8,133 nucleotides of DNA from JANYJJ01 sp038241115 (GTDB taxonomy: Bacteria; Pseudomonadota; Gammaproteobacteria; Burkholderiales; Burkholderiaceae_C): positions 1-8,133 of the forward strand of contig JBBRGA010000150.1 of NCBI GenBank assembly GCA_038241115.1, given 5' to 3'. Position 1 is the first letter of the stretch. Every line of letters starts with the position of its first letter. The translations under genes and the position numbers were made by a program. Under the pieces are notes generated by a model. It was not told the origin of the DNA. It was given only the letters and a program-made list of their open reading frames with translations, and made no database searches. Positions 6,128 through 8,133 of the stretch are shown piece after piece.

Positions 6128-7300
6128 TTGAGCTCCATGATGCAAACACCGACAAAAAAAACCAGCGTTCTGGTGATCGATGACTCTGCCCTGGTGCGCA
6201 GCATCCTCACGGCCATCATCGACAGCCAAAGCGACATGCACTGCGTGGGCGCGGCGGGCGATCCGCTGATTGCCCGCGAGATGATTCGCAACCTCAACCC
6301 GGATGTGCTGACGCTTGACATCGAGATGCCCAACATGGACGGCATCGAGTTTTTGGGCCGTCTGATGCGTCTGCGTCCCATGCCGGTGGTGATGGTGTCC
6401 ACCCTGACCGAACGCAACGCCGACGCCACCCTGCGCGCGCTTGAACTGGGCGCGGTGGACTTTGTGGCCAAACCGAAAATCGGCATCTCCGACGGCTTGA
6501 AAAGCCTGGCCCAGGACATCACCGACAAAGTGCGCATCGCCGCCCGGTCAACCGTGCGACGCGCCCCGCCCGCTGCGGTGGCGGCTGTCCACGACACCGT
6601 CATATCGAGCACGTCCCACGCGCCGACGTCCGCACACAGCGCAGCGTCGAAGCCCACACACGCCGGAACACCGGGCAGCGCATCGACGCCGATGCACCGC
6701 CTGTCTACCGAAAAGATCGTCTTCATTGGCGCCTCGACCGGCGGCACCGAGGCCACCCGCGAAGTGCTGATGCAGTTGCCGCACGACTTCCCCGCAGTGA
6801 TGATCACGCAGCACATGCCGCCCGGCTTCACCCGCAGCTACGCCGCCCGTTTGAACAGCCTTTGCCAAATCAGCGTGGCCGAGGCGGTGCACGGCGAACG
6901 GGTGCTGCCCGGGCACGCCTACATTGCGCCCGGTGGCACGCACCTCAGCGTGGCGCGCAGCGGCGCCAACTACATCGCCCATGTCCATGCAGGTGAGCCC
7001 GTCAACCGGCACATGCCGTCGGTGGAAGTGCTGTTCAATTCGGCCGCCCAAGTGCTGGGCCCCAACGCCTTGGCAGTGATGCTCACCGGCATGGGCGCCG
7101 ACGGTGCCAAAGCCATGCGCACCATGCGCGACGCCGGCAGCTTCAACCTGGTGCAAGACGAAAAAAGCTGCGTGGTGTTCGGCATGCCACGCGAAGCCAT
7201 TGCGGCTGGCGCCGCCAACGAAGTGCTGCCGCTGTCGCAAATTGCGGCTCGCCTGATTGCAGCGCTGCGCAGCCAGGGTGCCACCACCAGCCGGGTTTGA
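6128..7300 (+). CDS. cheB: Chemotaxis response regulator methylesterase CheB
   Basis: 390 residues from the TTG at 6128; ATGs at 6137 and 6140 are alternatives three or four residues shorter. CheB removes receptor methyl groups and deamidates glutamines, and is activated by CheA phosphorylation. The receiver domain (about 13-135) has acidic D18/D19, phosphoacceptor D64 in LDIEMPNMDG, T92 and K115. A Ser/Thr/Ala/Pro-rich linker (about 140-192) leads to the methylesterase domain. Its catalytic residues are S203 (GASTGG), H229 (ITQHMPPGFT) and D325 (LTGMGADGAKAM). The spacings of 26 and 96 residues are identical to S164/H190/D286 of enteric CheB. It is the last gene of cheRDB, starting 9 bases after cheD. 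The final Arg-Val-stop codons lie inside the first unit of a 30-base tandem repeat that continues downstream. Confidence 0.97.
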   Translation: MSSMMQTPTKKTSVLVIDDSALVRSILTAIIDSQSDMHCVGAAGDPLIAREMIRNLNPDVLTLDIEMPNMDGIEFLGRLMRLRPMPVVMVSTLTERNADATLRALELGAVDFVAKPKIGISDGLKSLAQDITDKVRIAARSTVRRAPPAAVAAVHDTVISSTSHAPTSAHSAASKPTHAGTPGSASTPMHRLSTEKIVFIGASTGGTEATREVLMQLPHDFPAVMITQHMPPGFTRSYAARLNSLCQISVAEAVHGERVLPGHAYIAPGGTHLSVARSGANYIAHVHAGEPVNRHMPSVEVLFNSAAQVLGPNALAVMLTGMGADGAKAMRTMRDAGSFNLVQDEKSCVVFGMPREAIAAGAANEVLPLSQIAARLIAALRSQGATTSRV

Positions 7301-7415
7301 ACCCGACGCACCCGGCGCAGCCGGGTTTGAAGCCGACGCGCCCGGCGCAGCCGGGTTTGAAGCCGACGCACCCGGCGCAGCCGGGTTTTAAGCCGACGCG
7401 CCCGGCGCAGCCGGG
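7291..7415 (+). repeat. 30-base tandem hairpin repeat after cheB
   Basis: Four units start at 7291, 7321, 7351 and 7381, followed by a five-base partial (CCGGG). Each has the order CCGGGTTT, then GAAGCCGACGC, then R, then CCCGGCGCAG. The R position alternates A, G, A, G, which suggests growth by duplication of a 60-base dimer. Unit 1 has ACCC where the others have AGCC, and unit 4 has TTTTA for TTTGA. CCCGGC-GCA-GCCGGG forms a six-base-pair hairpin at 7311, 7341, 7371 and 7401. The first three are followed by TTT, TTT and TTTT, giving weak terminator-like elements on the cheB strand. Each GCCGGG can also pair with the next CCCGGC, so alternative folds compete. The first unit contains the cheB stop. 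Confidence 0.92.
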
Positions 7416-7430
7416 CGCTGCAGACACCGC

Positions 7431-7454
7431 CTGCCGGGTCTCAAAACCCGGCGG
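7431..7454. terminator. Inverted repeat between convergent genes
   Basis: GCCGGGT (7433-7439) and ACCCGGC (7446-7452) pair perfectly around the loop CTCAAA, and a G-T wobble and a C-G pair extend the stem to nine. It lies between cheB and the convergent reductase gene, where a bidirectional terminator is expected. There is no adjacent T-run on either strand, so Rho-independent function is uncertain. Confidence 0.45.
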
Positions 7455-7465
7455 ATGCGGCCGGT

Positions 7466-8133
7466 TTACTCGTGGGCCAGCTGAATCACCAACTTGCCAA
7501 AGTTTCTGCCCTGCAACAAGCCAATGAAAGCTTCTGGCGCGTTCTCCAAGCCGAACACGATGTCTTCTTTGACCTTGATCTTGTGCTGGAGCACCCAAGT
7601 GCCCATGGCATCGGCAAACTCATTCCAACGCGGGCCGTAGTCGTCGAACACGATGAAGCCTTGCATCTTCACGCGCTTGCGCAGCAGCGTTCCCAGAAGC
7701 TGGCCGAGTCGGTCAGCGCCCGAATGTGAAAGCGCATCCGAAGCGGCGTGGTCGACCTGGTTGTACTGGGCGATCAATCCGCACACCGGAACGCGCGCTT
7801 TGGCGTTGAGCAGCGGAAGCACCGCGTCAAACACCGCCCCGCCGACGTTTTCAAAGTAAACATCGATGCCTTTTGGGCATGCGGCGGCCAATTGGCCGGG
7901 CAGGTCGTCGGTCTGGTGATCGACACAAAAGTCGAAGCCCAATTCGTCGATCACGTAGCGACATTTGGCGGCGCCGCCGGCAATGCCGACGACGTTGCAG
8001 CCCAGCAGCTTGGCGATCTGGCCCACCACCGAGCCCACCGCGCCGCTGGCAGCGGCCACCACCACGGTTTCACCGGCAACCGGCCGGCCGATGTCCAGCA
8101 AGCCCATGTAGGCGGTGAAGCCCGGCATGCCCA
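7466..8133 (-). CDS. CurA-like NADP-dependent oxidoreductase, partial
   Basis: The C-terminal 221 residues of a medium-chain dehydrogenase/reductase; the reading frame stays open to the window edge and the start is outside. It enters with GMPGFTAYMGLLDIG, followed by the nucleotide-binding AASGAVGSVVGQIAK. IDVYFENVGG, a substrate-side loop with QYNQ, and MQGFIVFDDY follow, ending in GLLQGRNFGKLVIQL. This is the pattern of the zinc-independent curcumin/prostaglandin/leukotriene-B4 reductase group (E. coli CurA). Members reduce the C=C bond of alpha,beta-unsaturated carbonyls with NADPH. A full protein is about 335 residues, so roughly a third is missing. No zinc-ligand cluster is visible in this part. 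It is convergent with cheB and shows no functional link to chemotaxis. The substrate cannot be inferred. Confidence 0.92.
   Translation of the reverse strand, partial: GMPGFTAYMGLLDIGRPVAGETVVVAAASGAVGSVVGQIAKLLGCNVVGIAGGAAKCRYVIDELGFDFCVDHQTDDLPGQLAAACPKGIDVYFENVGGAVFDAVLPLLNAKARVPVCGLIAQYNQVDHAASDALSHSGADRLGQLLGTLLRKRVKMQGFIVFDDYGPRWNEFADAMGTWVLQHKIKVKEDIVFGLENAPEAFIGLLQGRNFGKLVIQLAHE

Noticed and set aside
6548..7240. A 230-codon minus-strand ORF opposite cheB
   Set aside because: It is His/Gly/Ala-rich and antisense to the CheB catalytic domain, with no family features.
7291..7415. Possible CRISPR array (30-base repeats)
   Set aside because: The units are directly abutting with no spacers, and no cas genes are present.
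7297..7527. A plus-strand ORF reading the 30-base array as a Pro-rich decapeptide repeat
   Set aside because: It needs a TTG start overlapping the cheB stop, has no ribosome site and runs into the antisense of the reductase. The 30-base period keeps any frame open by arithmetic.

Overview
The window looks like chromosomal DNA of a motile betaproteobacterium, most likely Burkholderiales/Comamonadaceae. It is GC-rich, and the FAD-binding photolyase-like protein followed by a DUF3429 membrane protein is of a kind I associate with that family. The taxonomic call is inference from gene style and was not checked by search. Genes are densely packed and no RNA gene, insertion sequence or phage gene is visible.

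Left half (58-4220), all on the minus strand. In transcription order it holds a GGDEF diguanylate cyclase, an FlhG/MinD-type P-loop ATPase (ATGA overlap with the cyclase), a group II truncated haemoglobin, a photolyase/cryptochrome-like FAD-binding protein without the N-terminal antenna domain, and a small DUF3429 membrane protein (TTGA overlap with the photolyase). The first two are almost certainly translationally coupled, as are the last two. The haemoglobin is separated from its neighbours by 76 and 258 bases.

Centre (4221-4431). A 211-base divergent intergenic region lies between the cyclase and cheR. It contains a FliA (sigma-28)-like promoter candidate for the chemotaxis genes and a weaker sigma-70-like candidate for the cyclase-ATPase pair.

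Right half (4432-7300), plus strand. This is a compact cheR-cheD-cheB adaptation module. CheR methylates chemoreceptors, CheB demethylates and deamidates them under phosphorylation control, and CheD deamidates receptor glutamines. The c-di-GMP synthase and FlhG-like ATPase diverge from this module, so the centre of the window looks like a motility-control locus. The cheA/cheW/cheY/receptor genes are not in view.

Right edge. Between the convergent cheB and a partial medium-chain NADP-dependent reductase (CurA-like, start outside the window) lies a tandem array of 30-base units. Each unit can fold into a GC-rich hairpin followed by a short T-run, and a separate inverted repeat follows the array.

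The least ordinary feature is a set of short tandem repeats lying on stop codons: 30-base units at cheB, 8-base units at the FlhG-like gene and 13-base units at the globin. A fourth, hexameric repeat lies inside the globin coding sequence. I found no evidence for a defence system, CRISPR array or other wholly new system.
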